Positions 11,470-20,489 of a stretch of 31,263 nucleotides of DNA are shown here, one piece after another (the stretch's first letter is position 1; every line of letters starts with the position of its first letter). The position numbers were made by a program, and so were the translations under genes. The stretch is taken from NCBI GenBank assembly GCA_001683735.1, contig LUGG01000065.1, positions 1-31,263 of the forward strand. Direction: 5' to 3'. The notes below the pieces were generated by a model. The model searched no databases and was not told where the DNA came from. It saw nothing but the letters and a program-made list of their open reading frames with translations. The stretch is from Grifola frondosa (lineage: Eukaryota; Basidiomycota; Agaricomycetes; Polyporales; Grifolaceae).

Positions 11470-11830
11470 AAAGATAATCTGAAATGTTATTTAACTCTTG
11501 AGGATTTTGAACTTCTTTACTTACTGATTTAATTCTAGATTTTATTTCTTCTGTCCAAATTTTATAAAGAATTAAGCATCAATTTAGCAATAATTCTTTC
11601 CACTGGATTTTTAGCATTTAATTTTAGATTAAAGAAGTGATTTACGAATTTATCAAATAATTAGTTTACATTACATTTATTAGGAAAATGAATTCGCAAT
11701 TATTAGCTTATATGATTAAATACCTTGTTTTAATTATTAATAAAATATATCTATCAAAGTCATATCTGGGGCATATAACTTTACCATTTTCATCTTCTAT
11801 ATTGAATAAATAAAATTTTCAATTTATTAA
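11470..11830 (-). pseudogene. dpo: Linear-plasmid DNA polymerase palm fragment (copy 4)
   Basis: In pieces of different frames the minus strand encodes ENGKVICPRYDF, then FDKFVNHFFNLKLNAKNP, then a motif B-like RIIAKLMLNSL. These correspond to the region between motif A and motif B of copy 1 (GSVCCPRKTF, then FGKFVDTLYEMKS, then KLSLNSTYG). No long frame survives. It lies downstream of copy 5 on the same strand, so it is an additional insertion, not part of it. Confidence 0.6.
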
Positions 11831-11839
11831 TTGAAGGTT

Positions 11840-12369
11840 TAGTATATGGCTATATAAAATAATATTTTTTCAATTCAATATTAACAATTTTTTTAGAGGG
11901 TATAGGGGTTTTTAACTTGATTTCCTAAATTAATTCTATTCAAAAATAAAAAATATATATATTTCTTTATCTAATTTTACATCATTTTTTGTAAATATTG
12001 TTAAATAATATTATTTTCCTAAATTAATTACATTCCATAAAATACACACAAATCTAATATTCTATTTTTAATCTATCCCGTAAGCTAAAGGGTAAACATT
12101 GTAAGAATAAAAAAATGGGTGCATCATTGTAGTGGAATTTTGTTGAAAAATTGTAAAAATTAATAATAAAAAAAAATTAGGAGCGAAAATTTAAATAATT
12201 TTAATACACATTAATAAAAAAATGTGAGGGCTTTAATACTAAAAGTAGTTATATTGTAATATTATAGGAGCTTCTCCCTATTTCTTATATTCGAAGTATC
12301 AGGATTAGTTAAACTGGTTGCAGATTATTAGTTTTTTATCTAATAATATATTTTTTAATTATATGGGTT
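11840..12369. other. AT-rich spacer between dpo relics
   Basis: There is no recognisable gene. A G+C cluster (CCCGTAAGCTAAAGGG) lies at 12077-12092. A few minus-strand codons just above 11840 may extend copy 4, but the similarity is too weak to fix a boundary. Confidence 0.4.
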
Positions 12370-15122
12370 AATTTTATAGCAAGTTTACTTACTAGTGAAT
12401 CACTTAAAATGTTTAAATTTGTCCATTTATCTATCACATGCGGAGGTAAATATTTATTGGATAATAATTCTTTGTATTGCTTCTAGAAATATTAATAATT
12501 CGTGGTTTAATAGATATTGTTAAATTAGCGAAATCTTTTGTTAATGTTTTAGGTAACACTTTTTTAATGATTTCTCCCTTAGCCATTCTTTCGAATTCAT
12601 CCCAAGTTAAACTATTTATTAGTTAGGGACTCCGGCGAATACAGACATGGTTACAAGATTATTATTTTGATCGTAATATTGGTAACAATATTTTTTGTTA
12701 CCTAAGAATAAAGCCCTAGTAATAACTAAACCATCTAATTCATCTTTAAATTGTCCTAATTAAGATCAAACTAAATCTTCATTTAGAAGGTTTGATGTGA
12801 ATGCACTATCTGTATCAGTATATTTAATATTAGGATCCATTTTAATATGATTCATTATCATTCTAGCTTAGTTTGTTACAGCTGCAGCTATTGCCACATT
12901 AGATTTAACTTTTCTATCTATTTTTACCATTTTATCTCTATCTATTTTTATTTATAGTTTTTTAAGAACACTCTCATTATAAGTAGGAGTTAATAAAACA
13001 ACATATAAATTTTCAGCAATTTTGATTACTGAATCAACAAAGTTATAGAGTAACAAATTCTGTAAACCTTTAAAATCAACATTTTTAGTGATTATTAAAT
13101 CAATAGCTCTCCCGAAGTAACCATAGAGTTGATTTAAGCATTTTAGCTATATATCGTAGAGCTCCTGTAGAGTTTTTTTTAATTTCGTAAAAATGTTCTA
13201 CATAATCTTTAAAAATGTGAGAGCTACTAAACCGCCAACCTTGAATAAACTCAAATTTATAACCGTATTTTATGACTGATTTTAATTCTTCACTAAAATA
13301 GATTCCACACCATTCTCCTGTAGGACATAGTACATCACCTTTACTATTTCTATATGGTAGAAGAGGATTAACAATGTTTTTAGGACAAGTTACCTTAACC
13401 AAACAGAACCCAAAGAATGTACTTAACTGTACATTTTGAAGGAACAAATTTATCTTCTCCATCAACGAAAACATCAACATTTCCTCAAGCTTCTCTGATA
13501 AATTTTTCTAATGGTCCTTTAATAATTTAAATAAGATTATCTTCTGATAAAAATTAATACCAAAAACAGTCATATTTAAAGAAGGAAGAGTAGGATATTT
13601 AGTAATATTAATACCAAACTCGTTATAATAATACTCACTAAATTTATTAATAGCTTCTAATAATCCTAAAATATCACTTCTTAAATAATTTAAACATTAA
13701 ATTTTTAATGACCAATTATCTTAAATTAATGTTTCGTAATCTTGAACATTTATATTATAAAATTATTATATTCCCGGTATTTTACCAACGTAATTTAAAT
13801 TATTTTAATTAACAAATTTTTATGAGGGAAATGACCTTTAAGAATATTACAGTTAAAACCAATTAATACATTTCTCAATAAAAATTGGAAATAATTCATA
13901 CTATCTGATAAAGTAATAGTTTGTTTACTTTAATTATCTGTTATTTTAAATTTAATTATTGCGTTTTTTTTTACATACAGGTTTAATTTTATAATTTTAA
14001 TTACATAGAACTTTAAGTAAAAATACCGAATAAAATCTTCCTAAGTGCTGCAGAATGTATATCCATCTATAACTTTTTTCCTCAACTTAAACATATCCTT
14101 AAACATTGCTCTGATTATATCATCTCCTTAAATCTTTATTTTAATTTATATAATACATTTGAATTTTATCATGATTCAATGCCCATCCACCTGCATATAC
14201 AACTAATCTAATAAAACATATCCATTCATTTTATTAGAGATTGTTTAAAGATCTAAAGTACCAATTTTATTATTAAATTTTTTATCTCTATAAGCTAAAT
14301 GTAAATGAGGGAATTCATATAATTTTTCATAATAATCAATAATACCATTTTTAACATAAAAATACATAATCCTGAATTCTTCTACTAAATTAACTATTCA
14401 ATATTCTATTATCAAACCATCTATAATAAGGATATTTATGGCTATTCAAATTCAATAACATTAGGCCAACTTTCTATATCAGTTAGACAAATAATTTTTC
14501 TATTACTATCTTCACTATTATATACAAAATATAAAACTATATCATTACTTAATTAATTTGTAAAATAAATATTAACTTTATAATTATTACTATTACTATT
14601 ATTTAAATTTGAGTTAAAATTATGATATAAGATCTTAATTAATTATATAGATTAGGATAACTCATTTCCAATTATACAAATTATTGTAATTCAAGAATAC
14701 TATTATAATTAAGGAATTCTAGATAATTATTAATATGGGTAACATCCATATATTTATTAATAGCTTTAATTTTATCAGCAGCTAATAATTTCAGCTTCAT
14801 CAGCTAATATTTCATTAATAATTTTTTCTATATCAATAGGTTTAATAGCAGTATTATATTATCCATTGCTCAACCATACTCTCCATACTGCACCTATTTC
14901 AGCTTCCATATAATTTATTTAATATTTCTTTTCAGATTCGATAATATTTTGAATCATTATTTTAGATATAAATTTAACATTACTATTTTTAGTAATAATT
15001 ATAGATTTAATTGGTGTTGTTCCTTTCAGTATACCATTTTTATAATATTGAATAATTAATAATAAAGAATAAAGTTTACCATATTCTAATTGATTTAAAA
15101 TATTCAATTTAATAGAATTCAT
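12370..15122 (-). pseudogene. dpo: Linear-plasmid DNA polymerase, near full-length relic (copy 5)
   Basis: Read on the minus strand, it starts with NILNQLEYGKLYSLLLIIQ and GTTPIKSIIITKNSN (14919-15122), matching the N-terminus of copy 1. Then come Exo I IGTLDL near 14250, VYAGG near 14195, SDSMNYFQFLL and GHFPHK near 13830-13900, and DILGLLEA near 13660. The palm follows (13100-13480) with GDVLCPTGEW, EELKSVIKYGYKFEF and HFYEIKKN. Motif B is broken (RYIAKMLKSTLW). Motif C YTDTDSAF is intact near 12800, followed by LGQFKDEL and LFLGNKKYCY. Multiple stops and frameshifts make it non-functional. The order of motifs is complete, so this was a whole gene. Confidence 0.88.
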
Positions 15123-15143
15123 TAAATTTTCACTATTTTTAAT

Positions 15144-15850
15144 TTAATTTATATTACCCAATATACAATTATTTTTTAAATAACTTTTATAACCACTACT
15201 AAAATCTCTATTAATTTTTTTCATATTACTTTCCATATCTTTAATTTTTCGATTAACAACATTTTTGATAACAGTTTTATTTTCATCAATATTATCTTCA
15301 ATATTTTCTTCAATATTAGCAATCATATTACTTTCAATACAATCCAAATTATTAATCATATAATTTTCAATATAATCAAAGTTATCATTAACATTATTTT
15401 CAATAAAATCAATATTTTAATTAATATTATATCAATATCATCAGATTCAACAATTGAAGTATTAATAAATAAAATTATTTTTTCCAAGATTATTAATATT
15501 ATTGCTATTATTAAATTTATTCATATTTAAAGAATTATTATTGAAATTTCTACTAAATAAAATATTAAAAGATAGATTTCCTTTAATTCTTATTATATGA
15601 ACATAAGCAAACACAAATTTAATGTTTATCTTCCCTCCGTACGGGTAAGGGTGTACATTTTTTGTGTAAATATATTTAGGTCTTATATCCGATTTAGCCA
15701 AAGCAGCACCTATCTAGGTTGATGATTTTTAACATTAATGTATCCTTCTTCAACATTACTAGATATTGTTGAATCAATATTAACTTTATTACCTAATCCA
15801 ACGGAAGGGGTAAAATTTTAGTAATAGATGTGGTTTAATATTTTAAAGAA
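15144..15850 (-). pseudogene. N-terminal extension of dpo copy 5
   Basis: Two frames (15144-15359 and 15462-15701) plus flanking scraps precede copy 5. The part nearest the polymerase has SSGYKSYL then CILGNIN, matching GGYLSYL then SLLGNLDE just before copy 1. Further upstream, GAALAKSDI parallels GVAAGIALGDI of the copy 1 linker. The middle is Asn-rich and low complexity (FNNSNNINNLGKNN), and an acidic, DNIDENKT-type charged stretch precedes it. So the extension and the polymerase travel together. The terminal-protein role known for such plasmids would fit but is not shown. Confidence 0.55.
15633..15651. repeat. G+C cluster in the extension of dpo copy 5
   Basis: CCCTCCGTACGGGTAAGGG contains the GTACGGG core seen at 1451 and 6955. 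It lies inside an open frame and adds Pro-Tyr-Gly residues. Confidence 0.5.
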
Positions 15851-15887
15851 CTATTATCACCTAGATAACAATCTAGATTTAAAAAAA

Positions 15888-16118
15888 TTAAAATTTATCT
15901 ACCATTATATAAATAAAAGATAAATCAAAGTAATTTAATAATAACACAATAAAAAGCGTAATAATGAATAATGTTAAACAAATAGTCAAATAAGACTTAT
16001 TGACAAAATTTATATAATAAATTTTTACAGTAGCACCTAAATACTTATTTTTAATAAACCAATCCAGAAATATAACGGTTGTAAATATAATTAAATACAA
16101 TAAATTTAAAGTTAACAT
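15888..16118 (-). CDS. Small two-helix membrane protein, unknown
   Basis: This is a 76-codon ATG-initiated frame with two strongly hydrophobic segments (residues ~3-20 and ~43-70) and a short polar loop (DWFIKNKYLGATVK). I do not recognise the family. It lies immediately upstream of the dpo copy 5 extension on the same strand. That is the same place as the membrane-rich frame at 848-1507 before copy 1, so it may be the membrane part of the same plasmid unit. Hydrophobic frames of this length can also arise by chance in such AT-rich DNA. Confidence 0.4.
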   Translation of the reverse strand: MLTLNLLYLIIFTTVIFLDWFIKNKYLGATVKIYYINFVNKSYLTICLTLFIITLFIVLLLNYFDLSFIYIMVDKF

Positions 16119-16427
16119 AATATAAAAAAAAACTTGTATTTTATATATTTCAATCTATCCTTCATACTACAAGATATTTTTTTAGATATATCAAAGAATA
16201 TCTAGGATATTGAAATTACCGTAGCAAATAGTAGGATAAACTAGGAATTGTATCACATCTTTTTATAAATATAATAGCAAATTATAAAAAAATCGAATAA
16301 AGTGTTAAAAAAGACAAGTAGAATAAAAAAAAATAGAAAAAATAGAAAAAAGTAAATATGTATCCCTTGTATTTTTTTTATTTAATATAATTTATTGAAT
16401 ATATATACTACTTTATATATATATATA
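16119..16427. other. AT-rich spacer
   Basis: No gene seen. It contains A-rich runs and TATATA tracts up to trnW. It marks the boundary between plasmid relics and the core gene region. Confidence 0.5.
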
Positions 16428-16501
16428 CAAGAGCGAGGTGATTCGAACACCTACCGATGATTTTGGAGATCACCATACTAACCAATTAATACTACGCTCT
16501 T
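16428..16501 (-). tRNA. trnW: tRNA-Trp (anticodon CCA)
   Basis: The cloverleaf is complete on the minus strand. The acceptor is AAGAGCG with CGCTCTT (7 pairs) and discriminator G. The T arm is AGGTG-TTCGAAT-CACCT. The anticodon stem GTGAT/ATCAT encloses the loop CTCCAAA, giving anticodon CCA. Many fungal mitochondria use UCA to read UGA as Trp; CCA reads only UGG, so UGA is probably a stop here. Confidence 0.92.
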
Positions 16502-16631
16502 AATAAAAAAAAAAAAATAGCAAATAATGAACTATTTATAATTTTAGTATAACTAAAACGCATATATAATATTTTTTTAATAAAAGAAATATATTAATAT
16601 TTTTGAATTTTTTTTTTACTATTTCTTTTAA

Positions 16632-16704
16632 GGGCCCTTAGCTTAATTGGTAGAGTACCTAATTGTCGATTAGGGTGGTCCCAGTTCGAATCTGGAAGGG
16701 CTCG
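16632..16704 (+). tRNA. trnD: tRNA-Asp (anticodon GUC)
   Basis: The acceptor GGGCCCT pairs with AGGGCTC (one G-U). The D loop contains AATTGGTAG. The anticodon stem CCTAA/TTAGG encloses TTGTCGA, giving GUC. The T loop is TTCGAAT. One pair at the end of the T stem is imperfect. It lies about 130 bases from trnW on the opposite strand. Confidence 0.9.
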
Positions 16705-17443
16705 TAAAATATTAAAACAAATAAATAAATTAAAAAGTAATTCCATCTCAATTATTCAATATTAATTACATATATATATATATTTGTTACCATATAGATA
16801 AATAACATTATAAAAAAATGACAAAATAAGAATTGCATAGTACCAAAACCTAGATATTCTTTATATTTCGGCTTAAGAATTTGAAGATATGAGTTAAAAA
16901 TAACTAAAACTATAACTAATACTTTCACAAGTTATAAAAAATTCCTTTTTACCATAACTTATCATGGTTGTATAAATATTATATCCAAACATTTCTAAAA
17001 ATTTCAACAAATTTTACATATTTAAATGATTTTGCCTTAGTTACTAATTTGGAATTTTTTATTTTTGGTTTTGTAAAAGCAAATTGTCGATAAAACAGTT
17101 TAAGTATAGTTCTAGGATACTTATTAAATAAAATAATTATCTAAATTTGTTTTTATCAAACAAACAAACATATTTTTATACTTTTAGTCTAGAGTTTTAG
17201 GTTTTATTAAAATTCAAATAATAATCTGTTTAAACTCTAATTTAACCTTATTTTTATAATTTATAAATTAAAATGAAAAAAAAACACCTCCAAACCCTTA
17301 ATTAAAAAACATAATAATAAAATTTCTTATTACCTTATAAAAGTATAAATATTTTAGCTCCTCAAATTTAATATTAAAAGAGTATGTTTTTTAAATTATT
17401 TCATATGTTAGACGCTATCATATAATGATTTTCTTTATTTAAT
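16705..17443. other. Spacer upstream of atp9
   Basis: It is AT-rich with no assigned gene apart from the small minus-strand frame at 16979-17140 listed separately. No promoter motif of known type could be recognised. The last ~100 bases are the atp9 leader. Confidence 0.45.
16979..17140 (-). other. Short basic open frame, unassigned
   Basis: A 53-codon minus-strand frame has an unusual composition for this AT-rich DNA: YPRTILKLFYRQFAFTKPK, then KLVTKAKSFKYVKF and IFRNVWI. It is rich in Lys/Arg and has Pro, Thr, Gln, Val and Trp, unlike random AT translation. It lacks an ATG (ATA first codon). It may be a scrap of a decayed gene. I do not recognise it. Confidence 0.25.
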
Positions 17444-17665
17444 ATGTTAGCAGCAGCTAAATATATTGGAGCAGGATTAGCTTGCTCTGGGTTAATTGGA
17501 GCAGGAGCAGGAATCGGTTTAATCTTTTCTGCATTAATTGCATCAACAGCTAGAAATCCACAAATAAGAGGACAATTATTCGGTTATGCTATTTTAGGGT
17601 TCGCTCTAGCAGAAGCAACTGGTTTATTCTCTTTAATGGTTAGTTTCTTATTATTATATTCATAA
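17444..17665 (+). CDS. atp9: ATP synthase F0 subunit 9 (c-ring proteolipid)
   Basis: This is the c subunit of the proton-driven rotor in the inner mitochondrial membrane. It has 73 residues, the usual mitochondrially encoded length, with ATG start and TAA stop. There are two membrane helices (residues ~8-32 and ~46-72) with the polar loop ARNPQIRGQ between them. The essential proton-binding Glu is in FALAEATG (helix 2). The frame is intact and looks functional. The last 14 codons, counting the stop (17624-17665, [13 protein letters not shown]), are echoed twice downstream of the adjacent GIY-YIG gene (18538 and 18615), suggesting that its 3' end was replaced when the endonuclease gene arrived. 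Confidence 0.97.
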   Translation: MLAAAKYIGAGLACSGLIGAGAGIGLIFSALIASTARNPQIRGQLFGYAILGFALAEATGLFSLMVSFLLLYS

Positions 17666-17721
17666 TAGAAATGAAAAACATTAATATCTTATATAACCCC
17701 ATTTTAAAATTAAAATAAATT

Positions 17722-18513
17722 ATAAAACAAAACTTTTCAACGACATTAAATTGTAATAACTCTTTTTCTCTTAAATTACCAATCTTTTCTACTTATGCTA
17801 AAAAAACTTACTTAAATCCCATTTCACAGCGGAATGATATTCTTAAAGATACTAAAGGTAAATCGGGTGTTTATTGTTGGATTAACTTGTTGAATGGTAA
17901 ATATTATATTGGAAGCGGTATTGACCTAAATATTAGATTAAGCGACTATTTTCAAGCTTGGTACTATAAAGATAAAACAAATTTAGTAATTGTGAGAGCT
18001 ATTCTTAAATATGGAATAGGAAATTTTGCATTAGTTATCTTAGATTTTACTGAAGAAGAAAATACTTTATCTAGAGAACAATATTGGTTAGATGAACTGA
18101 AACCAGAATATAATATTTTAAAAACAGCAGAAAATTCTAAAGGTTTTAAACACTCAACTGAAAGTATAGAAACAATGAGACAGAAAGCTTTAGGAAGAAA
18201 ACATTCAGAAGAAGTAAGAAAAGCAATGAGCGAAAATCGTAAAGGTGAAAATGGTTCATTCTTTGGTAAAACTCACTCAGAAGAGACTAAAGCAAAACTA
18301 AGAGATGTTGCTAAAAATCGAACTAACAACCCTCGTCCTGGTATAGAAGTAGAAGTATTAGATTTAAAAACAAATCAAACAGTAATATATGAATCAATAC
18401 GAGATGCGGTTAAAGGTTTAGATACTCACCTTAGTACTTTACTTAGAAGAGAAAAAAGAGATGCTAAAAAACCATTTAGAGGCAGATATGTTATTACAAT
18501 TAAACGATCTTAA
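17722..18513 (+). CDS. GIY-YIG homing endonuclease downstream of atp9
   Basis: This is a site-specific DNA endonuclease that would promote its own spread into atp9 alleles lacking it. The GIY-YIG core is GVYCWIN followed by KYYIGSG, then the conserved Arg in IRLSDYF, and EQYWLDELKPEYN with the catalytic-region Glu. Then come NUMOD3-type repeats (GFKHSTES, GRKHSEEVR, GKTHSEETK) and a C-terminal DNA-binding part (VEVLDLKTNQTVIYE, then SIRDAVKGL). The first GIY residues lie upstream of the TTG at 17887, so the start must be upstream. The frame is open back to 17719 with ATA at 17722, and no ATG is available. It lies 56 bases after atp9 and is intact. It is not inside an intron; it appears to be a free-standing gene that displaced the atp9 tail. 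Confidence 0.88.
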   Translation: MKQNFSTTLNCNNSFSLKLPIFSTYAKKTYLNPISQRNDILKDTKGKSGVYCWINLLNGKYYIGSGIDLNIRLSDYFQAWYYKDKTNLVIVRAILKYGIGNFALVILDFTEEENTLSREQYWLDELKPEYNILKTAENSKGFKHSTESIETMRQKALGRKHSEEVRKAMSENRKGENGSFFGKTHSEETKAKLRDVAKNRTNNPRPGIEVEVLDLKTNQTVIYESIRDAVKGLDTHLSTLLRREKRDAKKPFRGRYVITIKRS

Positions 18514-18537
18514 AAAAGTCAATCATAGTTATAAATC

Positions 18538-18570
18538 TTATTCTCTTTAATGTTTACATTTTTATTTTAA
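18538..18570 (+). pseudogene. atp9: Displaced atp9 3' end, degenerate
   Basis: It encodes LFSLMFTFLF then TAA, a decayed version of the last codons of atp9 ([13 protein letters not shown]). It lies right after the GIY-YIG gene. Confidence 0.75.
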
Positions 18571-18614
18571 ATAAATAATTTTAAATAAAACAAATCAATA
18601 TTTTAACCCCATTT

Positions 18615-18656
18615 TTATTCTCTTTAATGATTACATTTTTATTATTATACTCTTAA
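18615..18656 (+). pseudogene. atp9: Displaced atp9 3' end, clean copy
   Basis: It encodes LFSLMITFLLLYS then TAA, matching the atp9 C-terminus in 11 of 13 residues with nucleotide differences. It is probably the original tail of atp9 before the endonuclease-linked tail replaced it. A second leftover lies 77 bases upstream. Confidence 0.8.
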
Positions 18657-18685
18657 TAAATAAGAGTTAAATAGTATAAATTAAT

Positions 18686-18934
18686 TTTAACTATACATCA
18701 GACGACTATGCGCAAGGACAGTTAATCTTTATAATTATAATAAGAGGTTCTTGCAATTTACCCAATTTTGTCGACTGACTCTCATCAGAAGGAAACCTGT
18801 GTTAGATTTCAGAGCATTGCTTTTCTATATAAATAATTATTGATGATTAATAATCGTTAGATTTTTTGTTATATGTTCAGTAAAGTCTTTTTCATATATA
18901 AACTTAAATCTGTTTTGATAAGGTTTACCTGTTG
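18686..18934 (-). repeat. 249-bp direct repeat, copy 1: 5' part of a group I intron
   Basis: It is identical to 29961-30209 apart from one base (position 18702 A versus 29977 G). On the minus strand it contains the P-element-like AATTGGGTAAATTGCAAGAA of a group I intron near 18742-18769. Here the rest of the core (Q, R and S) is missing, so this intron copy is truncated at 18686. Confidence 0.9.
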
Positions 18935-19008
18935 AAGATAGAGTTAAATTTAATAAAAATAAACCCTACCCTTACGGGAAAGTAGTTTTAGTAAACCCAT
19001 TCTATTTA
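18935..19008 (-). pseudogene. 5' end of a truncated group I intron, with G+C cluster
   Basis: It lies between the rnl exon scrap and the 249-bp repeat on the minus strand. It includes a G+C cluster (CCCTACCCTTACGGG, 18964-18979). There is no endonuclease gene here, unlike the sequence next to the second repeat copy. Confidence 0.5.
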
Positions 19009-19200
19009 TTTTGCTACCTTTGGATCCTCATAGTTAAGACCGCTATTAACCAGACTTTCGATTAGTAACAGTTACCTATTACCTCTCTTATATTAATGGC
19101 ATTGGGCAAATTTCATCCAGAATACTATGATATTAATCATTGCTCTGAATTGTGTTTTTAGTAAACAGTCGGGGCCTCCGATTCTGTGCCACCCAACCCT
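19009..19200 (-). pseudogene. rnl: Fragment of large-subunit rRNA, domain IV region
   Basis: The minus strand has GACTGTTTACTAAAAACACA, GAAATTTGCCCAATGCC, then GCGGTCTTAACTATGAGG and CCAAAGGTAGCAAAAT. These match conserved 23S rRNA sequence in the E. coli ~1770-1930 range. The match ends at the well-known group I intron hot spot after GGTAGC, and intron-like sequence follows. It is only about 190 bases long with no neighbouring rRNA, so it is a displaced exon scrap and not the functional gene. Confidence 0.82.
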
Positions 19201-19381
19201 TGATAATGGGTAATTAAAAAATCAAAATTAAATAATATTTTCCATCTAAATAGAATATTAGTATTAACAGAAAAAATTAAATAAATATAGTAATATATAT
19301 TAATATATCACCCAAGTTATTTTTAAATAAACCACAATTTCCAAAAAACAATAATTTATTCTTTTTAAATTTAGATCCTAT

Positions 19382-19452
19382 TATGAATAATCAGATTCGA
19401 ACTGATGATATCTATTTGGAAGATAAATGTTATACCGCTTAACTATACTCAT
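19382..19452 (-). tRNA. trnG: tRNA-Gly (anticodon UCC)
   Basis: The acceptor ATGAGTA pairs with TATTCAT (one G-U). The T arm is ATCAG-TTCGAAT-CTGAT. The anticodon stem TTTAT/ATAGA encloses CTTCCAA, giving UCC. The D loop includes TTAAGCGG. The discriminator is A. Confidence 0.88.
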
Positions 19453-20489
19453 TATTTTATAAATTTTATAATACTCTTTTAAAAAAATATAAATATTTAA
19501 AAATACTAAGACAGAAATTCAATTTAATATACAAAATATGTGTTTAATAAATATTATACCTTTGTCATTTTTTAATAAAATTTTATTAAAAAAATTATTT
19601 AACTTCTAAAATTAAATAATATATAATAAATAGGTATTTTTTACTTATTTTAAATATTTATTTTCTATAATTTTGTATCAATTGTTATAAAGGAAAATTA
19701 TAAATTAAATAAAAACTAAATTAATAAGTATAACCATAAAAAAATGTTATTTTTTTATATATATTAAAAAAAACATATATTTATATAAGTAAAAAAAAAA
19801 TTAGATTATAAAAATAATTATGAATATATATTATATATAGATATATTATATAAATTAAAAACACATTAATATATATATTAAAAAAAAGTTTTTATGTAAT
19901 CTAATATATATTATATATAATAATAATAATAATATAGTATATAGTATATCTATACTTTAATAATATAATTAAAAATAGTATAATGTGAAGCCTTAGTAAA
20001 ATTTTTGATTAAAATTTATAGGTGTTTTTAGACCTGGTTCAGGTAAAGATGATCGATCATTGATACCTTAAATCTTATTGTTTGTTAATACAATAATAAA
20101 AATATAAGTTAATTTTTTTAGTAAGCAAGTATAAAGTAATATACACCTCCCCTTTCTTCTAATTTTTAGATCCTTATTTGTTAAGCATTCGTCCCAACAA
20201 GCATTCTTCGCATTATAAAAATGATTAGTAAAAAAAAAAACCATTATCATAAAAATATAATGGCTTTTTTAATTAAAAAGAGATTAGAATATTTTATTAC
20301 ACTTAATCTCTAAAAATAGCTGTAATAAATATTTAAACTTTATCTAAATATAATATGAAATTAATAACTATTCTAAGAAAATTTTCTATGAAAGAAATGG
20401 GGTGGGGTTGAAAGATAGATATATATAATCAATAATTTAAAAAGGCAATTACCAACAACTAAACTAAAAAAATTAAAAAAATGTTTATA
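19453..20489. other. AT-rich spacer between trnG and plasmid-type membrane protein
   Basis: It is mostly AT repeats (TATATA tracts at 19755-19970, and a TAA/TAAT tract near 19920). A 60-codon minus frame at 20068-20250 (contains NAKNACWDECLTNKDL) and a short stretch near 20000-20060 (SSLPEPGLKTP on minus) look less random than their surroundings, but I cannot assign either. No RNA gene was seen. Confidence 0.4.

Noticed and set aside
20068..20250. 60-codon minus frame as a gene
   Set aside because: It has an ATG but no recognisable motif and sits in AT-rich spacer; mentioned only under the spacer.
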